Made by a program: the position numbers and the translations under genes. This document shows, piece after piece, positions 54,818-63,290 of a stretch of 64,000 nucleotides of DNA; position 1 is the stretch's first letter, and each line of letters starts with the position of its first letter. The stretch is from positions 27,549 to 91,548 of the forward strand of contig NZ_JABVEB010000010.1 in the NCBI RefSeq assembly GCF_014323665.1. Direction: 5' to 3'. This DNA comes from Actinomadura sp. HBU206391. Lineage in GTDB: Bacteria; Actinomycetota; Actinomycetes; Streptosporangiales; Streptosporangiaceae. The notes below the pieces were generated by a model. It worked only from the letters and a program-made list of their open reading frames with translations, ran no database searches and was not told the origin of the DNA.

Positions 54818-56692
54818 TCAGTCCTCGGCGAGCACGATGACGTGGTCCTGGGCCGACAGCGTGAGCTCGGTGTCCTTGGCGGGGTTGAGGACTATGCCGT
54901 ACGACGGGGGCTCGTGGAAGAGCGCGCCCCGGCGGTAGCCGAGCGCGGTCTCGCCGCGCCTTCGGGCAATCTCGATGACCGTGCTGAAGTTGGCCGAGAC
55001 GCCCGGCCGCAGGTAGTCGCCCGCGGGCTTGAGGTAGAGCTCCGACCCGGAGGGGTCGAGCAGGTCCACGAAGACGTCGTAGAGATACTCGCTCTCACTG
55101 AGCTGGGTCAGCAGCAGGCTGATCAGCTTGGCGCTGACCACGAAGTCGTCGGCCCTCGTGACCTGGGCGACCTCTCGGTTGGCGTCATCGTTGATCTCAC
55201 TGACGATGGAGTAGGGGTTGCCGAGGCTCCGCTCCATGTCGCGCAGGTGGAGCAGCGTGACCAGCGTTCTGGCATCGGCGTGCTGAGCGTCGAAGGAGTC
55301 GTCCGAGAGCACGATGACGTGCTGGTAGGAGTCGACCGCGAGACCTTCGAGCTTGGTGCGGTCGGTGGGGTCGCAGGCGGTGAACTCGATCGTCAGGTTC
55401 CGCAGCTCCTCGGAAGCGGCCCTCGGGTCGTCGCAGAGCGCCGCGATGTCGAGGACCGAACCCTGCTGCGCGAAGCTGTCGAGCAGACTGATGATCTTCG
55501 GAGCGCGGCTGTTCCAGCCGATCATGAGGGTGCGGCCGGATGCGGGAGGCTGCGGCGCGGCCGTGGCGATCGCCTCTTCGATGATCGGCGACCGCCCCCT
55601 GGCCAGGCGGATGAGCAGGTCATCCTCCGCCAGCACGATCAGTTCGTCGCCGGCCTTGATCACGGTGTCCATCGGCGGATTCACCGACACGCCGCCGTCG
55701 GCATGACGCAGCCCCGCCGGGATGCCGAGTTCGTACGCGTGGAGCGCCTCCCCGAACGTCAGGTCGACCAGCGTCGGCTCGGACACGAGGTAGAACTCGT
55801 TCCCGGCGAAGTCCAGCAGTTCGGTGAAGACCGTCGACAACCCGGACTGGCGGTGCGACTGCACGATCAGCCGGATCGCGATGTCGTCGGCGTCGACGAC
55901 GTGCGCCGTCGGGCCGCCGGCCAGCCGCGCCGCGGGCAGGTTCGCCGTCTTCGACACCGGGGCCACCACGTGCGGGCGGCGGTGCCCCCACGACCGGGCG
56001 CCGAGCGACAGCAGCACCTTGATGACATGCGTGTCGGGGTCGTCGACCGGCGGAGACACCACGACGATCGACCGCGCGGTCCCCAGACTGATCAGCTCGA
56101 GGTCGGCGATCTTGAGCGGGTTGCCCCTGCGGCACACGACCCGGGTGCTGCCGAGGTCGGGCACCCGCGCTTTGATCGCCTCTTCCATGTCGACCTTGTC
56201 GTGGTCGGCCAGGATCGCAACGCAGGACCGGCGCTGGCTCTGGTTCGCCTCAGCCAGTTGGGCCACGACGGTGAACACTTGGTCCGACCAGCCCAGCACC
56301 ACCGTGTGATCACGTTCGACGATCATCGAGCGGCCTTTTCGGAGCTCAGTGATCTTGGCCTCGAGGCCCGTGGTGAGCACGCCGATGAGAGCACTGACGA
56401 TGAAGATGCCGCCCACCGTGGCCGCCAGCATGAGCGCGAGAAACGGCGCCGTGCCTGCGTCGCCGCCCATGGTCCCCGGGTCGAGCGTGCGCAGCAGGCT
56501 CCGCCAGAACACCCCCGGCCAGTTCCCGTTCTCGTGCGCGTCCTGCGGTGCCAACACCGTCACCATGGAGGCGACGACCAGGATCAGCACCCCTGAGGCC
56601 AGGGCCAGCCATCCGATCAGCGCCGGAGTGCCCTTCGACATCGTGTTGTCGAACCAGTAGCGCGCCCGATCCCGCCACCTGACCTGCGCCAA
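54818..56692 (-). CDS. CASTOR/POLLUX-like ion channel with RCK-type domains
   Basis: 624 aa. Two N-terminal helices (about 24-46 and 85-110) enclose a pore-like loop (FWRSLLRTLDPGTMGGDAG), followed by tandem Rossmann/TrkA-like regulatory domains: VVLGWSDQVFTVVAQLAEANQ, RPHVVAPVSKTA, LIVLAEDDLL and LMIGWNSRAPKIISLLDSFA. This matches the plant CASTOR/POLLUX (DMI1) family and its actinobacterial homologues, which conduct K+ or Ca2+. Ion selectivity is not predictable. Confidence 0.85.
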   Translation of the reverse strand: MAQVRWRDRARYWFDNTMSKGTPALIGWLALASGVLILVVASMVTVLAPQDAHENGNWPGVFWRSLLRTLDPGTMGGDAGTAPFLALMLAATVGGIFIVSALIGVLTTGLEAKITELRKGRSMIVERDHTVVLGWSDQVFTVVAQLAEANQSQRRSCVAILADHDKVDMEEAIKARVPDLGSTRVVCRRGNPLKIADLELISLGTARSIVVVSPPVDDPDTHVIKVLLSLGARSWGHRRPHVVAPVSKTANLPAARLAGGPTAHVVDADDIAIRLIVQSHRQSGLSTVFTELLDFAGNEFYLVSEPTLVDLTFGEALHAYELGIPAGLRHADGGVSVNPPMDTVIKAGDELIVLAEDDLLIRLARGRSPIIEEAIATAAPQPPASGRTLMIGWNSRAPKIISLLDSFAQQGSVLDIAALCDDPRAASEELRNLTIEFTACDPTDRTKLEGLAVDSYQHVIVLSDDSFDAQHADARTLVTLLHLRDMERSLGNPYSIVSEINDDANREVAQVTRADDFVVSAKLISLLLTQLSESEYLYDVFVDLLDPSGSELYLKPAGDYLRPGVSANFSTVIEIARRRGETALGYRRGALFHEPPSYGIVLNPAKDTELTLSAQDHVIVLAED

Positions 56693-57086
56693 CCGAACCT
56701 CTCCCCACCCGGTTCGTCGCCAGATTACGGCGGAACACGGCCAAAACGCTGAAAAGCTATCAGCGTTGGCGACCGTGCGGAGGTGGTCGGCTCAAGTCGT
56801 GAAGGTCGCAGCCCGCCCCCTGCCGCCGCTGTCGGCATGAGCCGGCGCGGGGAAGAACAGCTCGGCAAAGGCCCTGACAAAGTCCCATTGCTAAGACGCG
56901 TGCTGACGGCGCCTTGGCAAAGGGACCTGAGAAAAGCGCGTTGGCGAAAGCCCGTGGGTAAAGGCCTGCAGTGAATGCGCGCGGTGGATGCGCGTTACGA
57001 AGGCGCGTACGAGGGGATCGGCCGACGGTTCGCATGACGAGAACCTGCGGCGGTAGTGCCATGGAGAACAGCGTGCACAAAGCGGT
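56693..57086. other. Intergenic region without a clear gene
   Basis: No convincing coding frame. Bases about 56865-57010 contain degenerate spaced units of the type GGCAAAGGCCCTG / GGCAAAGGGACCTG / GGTAAAGGCCTG, a decayed repeat. The channel gene's promoter must lie at the left end. Confidence 0.4.
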
Positions 57087-57121
57087 GCGGGTGCCGAGCC
57101 GACTTTCGGCTCAGCACCCGC
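57087..57121 (-). terminator. Hairpin downstream of the chaplin gene
   Basis: Arms GCGGGTGC-C-GAGCCG and CGGCTC-A-GCACCCGC with one mismatch and an ACTTT loop, 75 bp after the chaplin stop in its direction. Confidence 0.65.
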
Positions 57122-57194
57122 AACTTATGGCACGATTGATTTTCTGAACATGCGCCTCGTGCCACGGTGATGATCGACCCGCGATCGAGCGGAC

Positions 57195-58016
57195 TTACTC
57201 CGCAGTCGGCACGGCGATGTGGTTCTGGCCGTCCACGAGCGAGCCGGCGGCCTGGCGGACGTTGGTCAGCTTCTCGTAGGTCATGACCTCCTGCGCGGCA
57301 GTGTGCTGCCTACGGGTCGGAACAGCCATGCTCGTCACGTTGAACGGGCCGGTGGCGGGCAGGGTCCTGATCGAAGAGCTGTCCTCGCACGGCGCCTTCA
57401 CCGCCGGGGGCACCGGCTGGCAGACGTTGGTGGGAGCGGCCGGAGCGGCCGGAGCGTCCTCACACGGCGCCTTCACCGCCGGGGGCACCGGCTGGCAGAC
57501 GCTCGTCGGAGCGGCCGGAGCCGGGACCGGGGCCGGGGCGATCGGAGCGCTCTCGCATGCGGTCCACTTCTTGACGTGCAACGTCCCGTACGCGTTGCCG
57601 CACGCCGGGATCGGTGCGCTCGCGGCGGCGTCCTGCGCGCAGGACGCACGGGCGACGCTCAGGATCGCCGCGGCCGAGTTCCCGCAGACGTTGACCGGGA
57701 CGCTGACGGGCGCCTTGACCTGGTTGCCGCTCAGCACGCTGTGGCGGCTGGAGGTCATCATGCCGCCCTCGGCCAGGCGCATGGCGCTGGTGGGCTGACT
57801 CTGGCTCGTCCCGCGGGCGGTGGCGTGCCCCCCGATCAGACCGAGGGCGTTTCCGCTCACGTTGACGGGTGCGGAGACCGGCGCCTCGACCTGGTTGCCG
57901 CTCAGAAGACTGTTGCTGGTGTCGCTCACGTCGGCGCTGGCGATGCCAGTGCCGATGGCGAAGAATCCCGCCCCGACGAGGGCAACGTGCCCAGCGTTCT
58001 TCATCCAGTTTCGCAT
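57195..58016 (-). CDS. Chaplin-like secreted surface protein
   Basis: 273 aa from ATG 58016 with AGGAGAAG upstream. Signal peptide about 1-28 (VALVGAGFFAIGTGIASA). Chaplin unit 1, LLSGNQVEAPVSAPVNVSGNALG, has Ser where the family Cys stands; unit 2, VLSGNQVKAPVSVPVNVCGNS, keeps it and is followed by SCAQD. Two copies of VCQPVPPAVKAPCED and a non-chaplin tail follow. Chaplins are hydrophobic amyloid-forming proteins of aerial hyphae and spores; the repeats and tail are unusual. Confidence 0.8.
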   Translation of the reverse strand: MRNWMKNAGHVALVGAGFFAIGTGIASADVSDTSNSLLSGNQVEAPVSAPVNVSGNALGLIGGHATARGTSQSQPTSAMRLAEGGMMTSSRHSVLSGNQVKAPVSVPVNVCGNSAAAILSVARASCAQDAAASAPIPACGNAYGTLHVKKWTACESAPIAPAPVPAPAAPTSVCQPVPPAVKAPCEDAPAAPAAPTNVCQPVPPAVKAPCEDSSSIRTLPATGPFNVTSMAVPTRRQHTAAQEVMTYEKLTNVRQAAGSLVDGQNHIAVPTAE

Positions 58017-58533
58017 TTCTTCTCCTGTTTCTTGATTTGGACCGAGATGAGCCGCCGCCCCTTTAGAGGTACGGACAGCGATGATTCAGCCGAGTCATAA
58101 CTGGTCTATCACTACCTGCCGCAGCGGCTACTCCTCGTCACTCGTCGGCGTGTCGTGCAAGCTGCGGAACGGGTTGGTCAGATCCAACAGAACTGCCTAT
58201 CCGGGCTATTACCGACCCTACTCACCTCGGCATTGCGAAAACTATCACCGCAGCGGGACGCCAACCGCGCATCGTGCAGGTGCCGACAGTTACTCGACCT
58301 CAAAGTTACCTTTCCAGGAACCTCGAGGCGGTTACGTGAGGACCCATTGGCCTCAGCGGGCGCTTCGCCCGACCACGCGTTCAACTGCCCATGTCATCAC
58401 GATGACATCATCGCGACGCTGGACCGATGTCCGGGATATGCACGATATTCGGGATTGCTGGACTCAGCGGAAAATGCGTGACGCGGCGTGAATTGCCGGT
58501 TAGATCATCCGCGCGGGCGCAGGGCGGCGCGGG
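58017..58533. other. Intergenic region upstream of the chaplin gene
   Basis: Five hundred bases with lower GC than neighbours and no credible gene. It must contain the chaplin promoter. No strong hairpin or known RNA was recognised. Confidence 0.4.
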
Positions 58534-59688
58534 TCAGAGCCAGTCGCGACGCTTGAAGACCAGGTACAGGCTCGTACAGACCACTGCCATGAGCGCGACC
58601 GCGAAGGGGTAGCCCATGACCCATTTCAACTCGGGCATCTGCGTGAAGTTCATGCCGTAGATGGTGCCGATCAGGGTGGGCGCGAACAGGATGGCCGCCC
58701 ACGCGGAGATCTTCTTGACCTCCTCGTTCTGGGCGTAGCTGGCCCGGGTGAGGTGCTTCATCTCCTCGTTCTGGGCCTGGCTCACGAGCGTGGCGTTGAC
58801 CGTGAGGATGTCCTGCAGCATCTGCCGGAACCCGTCCACACGTTCCACCACGGTGGTCGCATGGTCCTCGACGTCGCGCAGGTAGCGCCTCAGTTCCTCG
58901 TCGGTGCCGTACTTGTCGAAGCCGGCGGTCAGCGCCTCGAGCATTCCGAGCAGCGGGCGGGTGGCCCGCTGGAACTCGATGACCTCGCGGGAGAGCTCAT
59001 AGATGCGCCGCGACACCCCCGGATCCCCGCCGAACACCTCGGTCTCGATCTCGTCGATGTCGTTCTGCAGGCCCGCGACGACCGGAGCGTATCCGTCGAC
59101 GACGGCATCCAAGATCGCGTAGAGCACCGCCTCGGGGCCGCTCGCGATGAGGTCGGGGTCCTCCTCCACCCGGCTTCGCACCACGGCCAGGTTCGGCGCC
59201 TCGCTGTGGCGGACCGTCAACACGAAGTCGTGACCGACGAAGATGTGCAGCTCGCCGAAGTCGACCTCTTCGAGATCGTCGACATAGCGGGCGGCGCGCA
59301 GCACCACGAAGAGGGTGTTGCCATAGCGCTCCAGCTTGGGGCGCTGATGGGCCACGATGGCGTCCTCGACGGCCAGTTCGTGCAGCTCGAACTCCTCGGC
59401 CAGCGAAAGGAGCTGGTCCTCGGCCGGGCGGTAGAGCCCGATCCATGCCATGGCGTCCGGGGTCTCGCGCAGCGACCGGTACGTGTCGGCCAGGGTCGCC
59501 GGTGACTTGCGCCGCTTGCCCTCCACATAGACCGCGGCGTCGATCACGCTGCTCTCGACGGGCCTATCCAGGTCGGCCACCCGGGGATCCATCGAGCGTT
59601 CAGGGGCCTGGTGCCGCAGGCCCTGATGGCCGCTCGGCCGGGAGGAACGCTTGAGCGGACGCAACGCGCGTGCACGCCAGTCGGACAT
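58534..59688 (-). CDS. corA: CorA family transporter (copy 2) with stalk insertion
   Basis: 384 aa from ATG 59688. ELAVEDAIVAHQRPKLERYG in the cytosolic domain and the pore signature GMNFTQMPEL between two C-terminal helices define CorA. The stalk before helix 1 reads AQNEEMKHLTRASY then AQNEEVKKISAWAA, that is, a 14-residue near-duplication at about 305-318 absent from copy 1 and from the family consensus. A candidate Mg2+-type leader RNA lies upstream. Confidence 0.9.
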   Translation of the reverse strand: MSDWRARALRPLKRSSRPSGHQGLRHQAPERSMDPRVADLDRPVESSVIDAAVYVEGKRRKSPATLADTYRSLRETPDAMAWIGLYRPAEDQLLSLAEEFELHELAVEDAIVAHQRPKLERYGNTLFVVLRAARYVDDLEEVDFGELHIFVGHDFVLTVRHSEAPNLAVVRSRVEEDPDLIASGPEAVLYAILDAVVDGYAPVVAGLQNDIDEIETEVFGGDPGVSRRIYELSREVIEFQRATRPLLGMLEALTAGFDKYGTDEELRRYLRDVEDHATTVVERVDGFRQMLQDILTVNATLVSQAQNEEMKHLTRASYAQNEEVKKISAWAAILFAPTLIGTIYGMNFTQMPELKWVMGYPFAVALMAVVCTSLYLVFKRRDWL

Positions 59689-59870
59689 GACGGTTCTCCG
59701 AAGCGAGAGGCGGGTTCGAGCACTGGATCACGGTGCCCACGGCGGCCGAAGCTACGACGCTCACACCTGCGGGTCGCACACAACCGGACGACGTAAGGCC
59801 TTCAGTGGCAACTGGGAGGTTGGCTGTCCATGACGAGCCTCACCTCCTAGTCCTGCGTCCGAGCGAATCC
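59689..59870 (-). ncRNA. Candidate Mg2+-responsive leader (M-box-like core)
   Basis: Reading leftward toward corA, the untranslated leader contains TAGGAGGTGAGGCTC (about 59835-59850), matching the conserved GGTGAGGCTC core of M-box (ykoK) riboswitches, followed by CATGGACAGCC. A promoter-like pair at 59880-59908 would give a leader of about 185 nt. The rest does not match my memory of M-box well, so this is tentative. Confidence 0.4.
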
Positions 59871-59879
59871 CATACGGAG

Positions 59880-59908
59880 CTAATAGCACACTAGCACCCG
59901 TAATGGAA
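59880..59908 (-). promoter_or_regulatory. Possible sigma70-type promoter of corA copy 2
   Basis: On the minus strand TTCCAT (-35) and TATTAG (-10) are separated by 17 bases. Confidence 0.3.
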
Positions 59909-60143
59909 CGTTCCCTGTAGTGCGGAATGGGGGCGAGGTCCGGACCAGGCCATCTCGTACGGGCGCGACTCAGCCGGCCACGGCGGGCCCGTCGGCCCCA
60001 CCGGGCCCGATCTACGGTGTGCGGCGCACCGGTCATAGGATCTGACCCGACGTCCATGCGTCGCGGCGGCGCTCCGCGGGTGGTCCCGTGCCGACCACGC
60101 CGCGCCCCGGTGCGCATCGGTTCTCTCCTGGTGGGTGGTGCGA

Positions 60144-60662
60144 ATGATCGGCAGTCTCGACTGGGTTCCCGCGGCCGGCAGACCGGATCTGCTCGCCGAT
60201 CCGGTGGCGCGGGCCGTACGGGAGGAGATGGACGCCCAGGTGGCGGAGATCGACCCCGAGCTCGCCGACACCGCCGCGTTCTGCGAGCGCTACGCCGTGC
60301 CGCTGGAGGTCAGCGCCAACTGCGTGATCATCACGACCAAGCGCGGCGGAGAGACCGGCCATGCCGCCTGCATGGTGCTCGCGACGCAGCGGGCTGACGT
60401 CAACGGAGTCGTACGGCGTCATCTCGGCGCCCGCAAGGCCTCGTTCGCGCCCATGGACCGGGCGACCGCGTCGACCGGCATGGAGTACGGCGGCATCACG
60501 CCGATCGGCCTGCCCGCGGACTGGCCGGTCCTGGTCGACACCGCGGTCGCGAACGAGGCGTACGTCGTGATCGGCAGCGGACTGCGGCGGTCGAAGATCC
60601 TGCTGCCGGGTAAGGCACTCGCCGACCTGCCGCAGGCAGAGGTCATCGGGCTGGCCCAGTAG
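60144..60662 (+). CDS. YbaK/EbsC family aminoacyl-tRNA deacylase
   Basis: 172 aa from ATG 60144 (GTG 60135 possible). VIITTKRGGETGHAACMVLA, RRHLGARKASFAPMDRA and the hallmark GMEYGGITPIGLP place it in the YbaK/ProX family, which clears mischarged tRNA such as Cys- or Ala-tRNAPro in trans. The specific substrate is not predictable. It is a single gene, divergent from corA. Confidence 0.87.
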   Translation: MIGSLDWVPAAGRPDLLADPVARAVREEMDAQVAEIDPELADTAAFCERYAVPLEVSANCVIITTKRGGETGHAACMVLATQRADVNGVVRRHLGARKASFAPMDRATASTGMEYGGITPIGLPADWPVLVDTAVANEAYVVIGSGLRRSKILLPGKALADLPQAEVIGLAQ

Positions 60663-60843
60663 CCCCGCACGCTCCACGAGCACCCGGTCTCACAGAGGCC
60701 GCGGCGAGCCGGTGTGGACCCGGGCGGCCCCCTCTCGGACCCGGAGCCGGACCCGGCACGGACCATGCCGGACCGTGCCGGACCCGGGATGGGCCCATTG
60801 CGGGCCCTGGGCGCGGCGTCGCGGGCCTCGATAGCATCGCGCG

Positions 60844-61209
60844 ATGGGTTCACGGTTCTACCACTTGTGCGTCGATTCTCACGATCCCCGGACTCTGGTG
60901 CGCTTCTGGGCGGCGGTTCTGGACCAGCGGATCCTGCATGAGTCGGACGACGAGGTCATCGTCGGCGCCGACGAACGGAGTTACCCCGGCCTGTGCTTCC
61001 TGCGGGTGCCCGACGAGAAGACGATCAAGAATCGGCTGTACATCGACCTGGACCCCGACGACCAGGTAGCCGAGGTGGAACGCATTGTCGCCCTCGGCGC
61101 CCGTCCGGCGGACGTCGGGCAGGGCACGGACAAGAGTTGGATCGTTCTCGCCGATCCCGAGGGCAACGAGTTCTGCGTGCTCAGGCCGCATCGATCCCTG
61201 GTCGACTGA
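60844..61209 (+). CDS. VOC superfamily (glyoxalase-like) protein
   Basis: 121 aa. FYHLCVDSHDPRTLVRFWAAVLDQRI at the N-terminus and the C-terminal SWIVLADPEGNEFCVLRP are the VOC fold signatures (His and Glu metal-type positions). It matches small actinobacterial glyoxalase-like domain proteins; substrate unknown. A single gene, convergent with the lipase. Confidence 0.88.
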   Translation: MGSRFYHLCVDSHDPRTLVRFWAAVLDQRILHESDDEVIVGADERSYPGLCFLRVPDEKTIKNRLYIDLDPDDQVAEVERIVALGARPADVGQGTDKSWIVLADPEGNEFCVLRPHRSLVD

Positions 61210-61265
61210 CCTCGGCGCCGCCGCACGTCCTACCGCTGCGTCCTACCGCCTGCCACCTGCTGTTA

Positions 61266-62417
61266 TCACCAGCAGTTGGTCTTTTTGGCGTTCTGCGGAT
61301 CGAGGGCGTTGAACACCTCGTTCATCGCGATCGGATGGAACGGAAGCAGAAAGTGCTCGGCGCCGTTGGTCGGGCAGAGGTCCTGAAGGACCACGTTGTG
61401 GACGTTGGGCCCCTCGAGGAACTGGGATTGGTACGGCGTCACGAGCTGGTCGTGCCTGGTCGCGATCACCGTGTAGTTCACTCCCGGCACCGTGTCGCCA
61501 CCTTCGTTGAGCTTTTTCATCAGTTCCGAGCCGACGAGCTGGTCGTCGCAGGCCGGGCAGAGGTCGCCGACGACGTCGGCCGCCCCCGGGTAGTTCTCGG
61601 CGAGCGCGGCCAGGCCGTTCATCGTCGTGCCGTGGTTGGACGGAGCGAGGCCCACCAGGGTGTTCACCTTGTCGGCCCCGCCCAGATACTTCAGGTAGTA
61701 GCGGGGCATCATGCCGCCCTGCGAGTGACCGACGATGTCCACCTCTTCCGCGCCGGTCGCGGCGAGCACCCCGTCGATGAACGTGGACAGTTGCTCGGCG
61801 GAGTAGGGCACCGGCGCGATGGCCCGCAGGGCCGGCACGCCGGGCCGTTCACCATAGGTGAGGGCGTACACGCAGTAGCCGTTCAAGGCCATGGTCGGTG
61901 TGGTGCTGAACCAGTTGGCGGTGCCGTTGAAGAACGTGCCGTGCACCAGCACGACCGGGCGAGGATGGGCCTTGTTCGGCTTGCAGTTCCAGTCGTTGGC
62001 GCCGATCAGGCCGGGCGCGGCCAATGCCTTGGCGGCCTTGATCTCAGCGGAGGTCGGTTTGGGCTCGGGCGTCTTGGTCAGCGGCGGAGGCGCCTGCGGG
62101 CTCGGAGCCGGCTGTGCGGTCTGGGCCCCCTGCGGGGACGGGCCCCCCTGCGGGGGAGGGCTGATCGGGGCGGGGGTGGCAGGGGCCGGGGTGACCGAGG
62201 GCCTCGACCCGGCTTCACCGCTTCGCCGGTCGGCGGGATCGCAGTTCTCGTCGGCGACGCGGCAGACCGCGGCGACGATGGTGGACGAGACCCCTTGCCC
62301 GATGCCGCTGGTGACGACGGCTCCGGTCATCCCGGCCAACAGCAGGATCGCCGCGATGTATCCGACCGCGCCTTCGCCACTATCACCGTGGCGGCTCAGA
62401 GACCCTTTGTCCCGCAC
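61266..62417 (-). CDS. Secreted/anchored triacylglycerol lipase with pilin-like N-terminus
   Basis: 383 aa from GTG 62417. Residues 14-38 (GEGAVGYIAAILLLAGMTG) resemble a Flp/TadE-like leader, followed by CRVADENC (C52, C59) and a Pro-rich linker (about 70-115). The catalytic domain has VVLVHGTFFNGTANW and the nucleophile elbow DIVGHSQGGMMPRYYLKYLGG, typical of EstA/LipA class-2 lipases. It would act extracellularly on lipids. Its leader and CRVAxxxC motif match the phosphodiesterase at 6630-7742. Confidence 0.82.
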   Translation of the reverse strand: MRDKGSLSRHGDSGEGAVGYIAAILLLAGMTGAVVTSGIGQGVSSTIVAAVCRVADENCDPADRRSGEAGSRPSVTPAPATPAPISPPPQGGPSPQGAQTAQPAPSPQAPPPLTKTPEPKPTSAEIKAAKALAAPGLIGANDWNCKPNKAHPRPVVLVHGTFFNGTANWFSTTPTMALNGYCVYALTYGERPGVPALRAIAPVPYSAEQLSTFIDGVLAATGAEEVDIVGHSQGGMMPRYYLKYLGGADKVNTLVGLAPSNHGTTMNGLAALAENYPGAADVVGDLCPACDDQLVGSELMKKLNEGGDTVPGVNYTVIATRHDQLVTPYQSQFLEGPNVHNVVLQDLCPTNGAEHFLLPFHPIAMNEVFNALDPQNAKKTNCW

Positions 62418-62506
62418 CGCCGAAACGTACGATCGACCGGCCGCTCCCGGACAGGGCCCCGGAGCCCGAAACCAGGCCTAACTAGGGCCTAGGTCACACC
62501 CTGCGG

Positions 62507-63061
62507 TCAGCCGGCCGGAGCGAGGGACCGATGGGCGCGCAGCGACGACGAGAAGCGGTCGACGATGTCGAACAGCGCCGCACCGGCGGCGCGATCGATC
62601 ACGATCTCGTCGGCGCCGGCCGCCGTCAGGAACCGGTCGAGCACGAAGTACCCCTGCGCCACGTGAGCGGTCCCGAGCGAGGTCAGCACCGGCCGCAACG
62701 CATAGTCGATCGCCAGAACGTGCGCGGTCGTGCCGCCGGTGGCGAGCGGAAGCACGGACTTCTCCGCGAAGGCGTACTGCGGGAGCAGGTCGAGCAACGC
62801 CTTCAGCAGCCCTGTGTAGGCGGCCTTGTAAATCGGCGTGGCCACGACCAGGGCGTCCGCCGCCGCGATCTCGTCCACCACCGCGCGAATCGCCGGATCG
62901 GTCTTGTCGCCCGCGAGCAGCGGCACGGCCGGCAGTTCCCTGACCGCTAGGGAGGTGACGGTGTGCCCGTCGTCGCGCAGGCGGCGCTCGACGTGGTGAA
63001 GCACTCCCTGGGTACGCGAGATCGCCGAAGGGCTGCCAGAGATCGCCAGAATCGTTGCCAT
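62507..63061 (-). CDS. ssuE: NADPH-dependent FMN reductase, SsuE-like
   Basis: 184 aa from ATG 63061 with AAAGGTG upstream. ILAISGSPSAISRTQGVL (FMN phosphate loop) and ALVVATPIYKAAYTGLLKALLD plus LPLATGGTTAHVLA are the SsuE signatures. It reduces FMN for an alkanesulfonate monooxygenase (SsuD). No intact ssuD is nearby; only a fragment lies just upstream (63291-63676), so its present partner is unclear. Confidence 0.87.
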   Translation of the reverse strand: MATILAISGSPSAISRTQGVLHHVERRLRDDGHTVTSLAVRELPAVPLLAGDKTDPAIRAVVDEIAAADALVVATPIYKAAYTGLLKALLDLLPQYAFAEKSVLPLATGGTTAHVLAIDYALRPVLTSLGTAHVAQGYFVLDRFLTAAGADEIVIDRAAGAALFDIVDRFSSSLRAHRSLAPAG

Positions 63062-63290
63062 TGAGCACCTTTCACCGGAGTCCGTCACCAGGTCCGCCGT
63101 CCGCAGCGCAGGCGAGGTGGCCGCGGGCGTCATGAACCCTCGTCAACGCATGTGTCGTGGTCGTCAGCGTCGGCAGAGGTCGGCCGCGATCCGGAGGAGA
63201 TCAACGTGTCTGCGGCGGGTGAGGAGGGGCAGGGCTCGCATTCCCCGATACAAGCATGTGGCGGGAGAAATCGTCAATAAATCCTACCTG
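63062..63290. other. Upstream region of ssuE, partly AT-rich
   Basis: Bases about 63270-63300 (AATAAATCCTACCTGTTAAATAG) are AT-rich and probably hold the ssuE promoter. No gene. Confidence 0.4.

Noticed and set aside
56760..57080. Minus-strand open frame of about 106 codons
   Set aside because: The translation is repetitive (Ala/Arg/Phe/Pro), follows the degenerate DNA repeat, and has no ribosome site or known domain.
58017..58533. Small genes upstream of the chaplin
   Set aside because: Several short frames exist on the plus strand but overlap each other, with no ribosome sites, codon bias or motifs.
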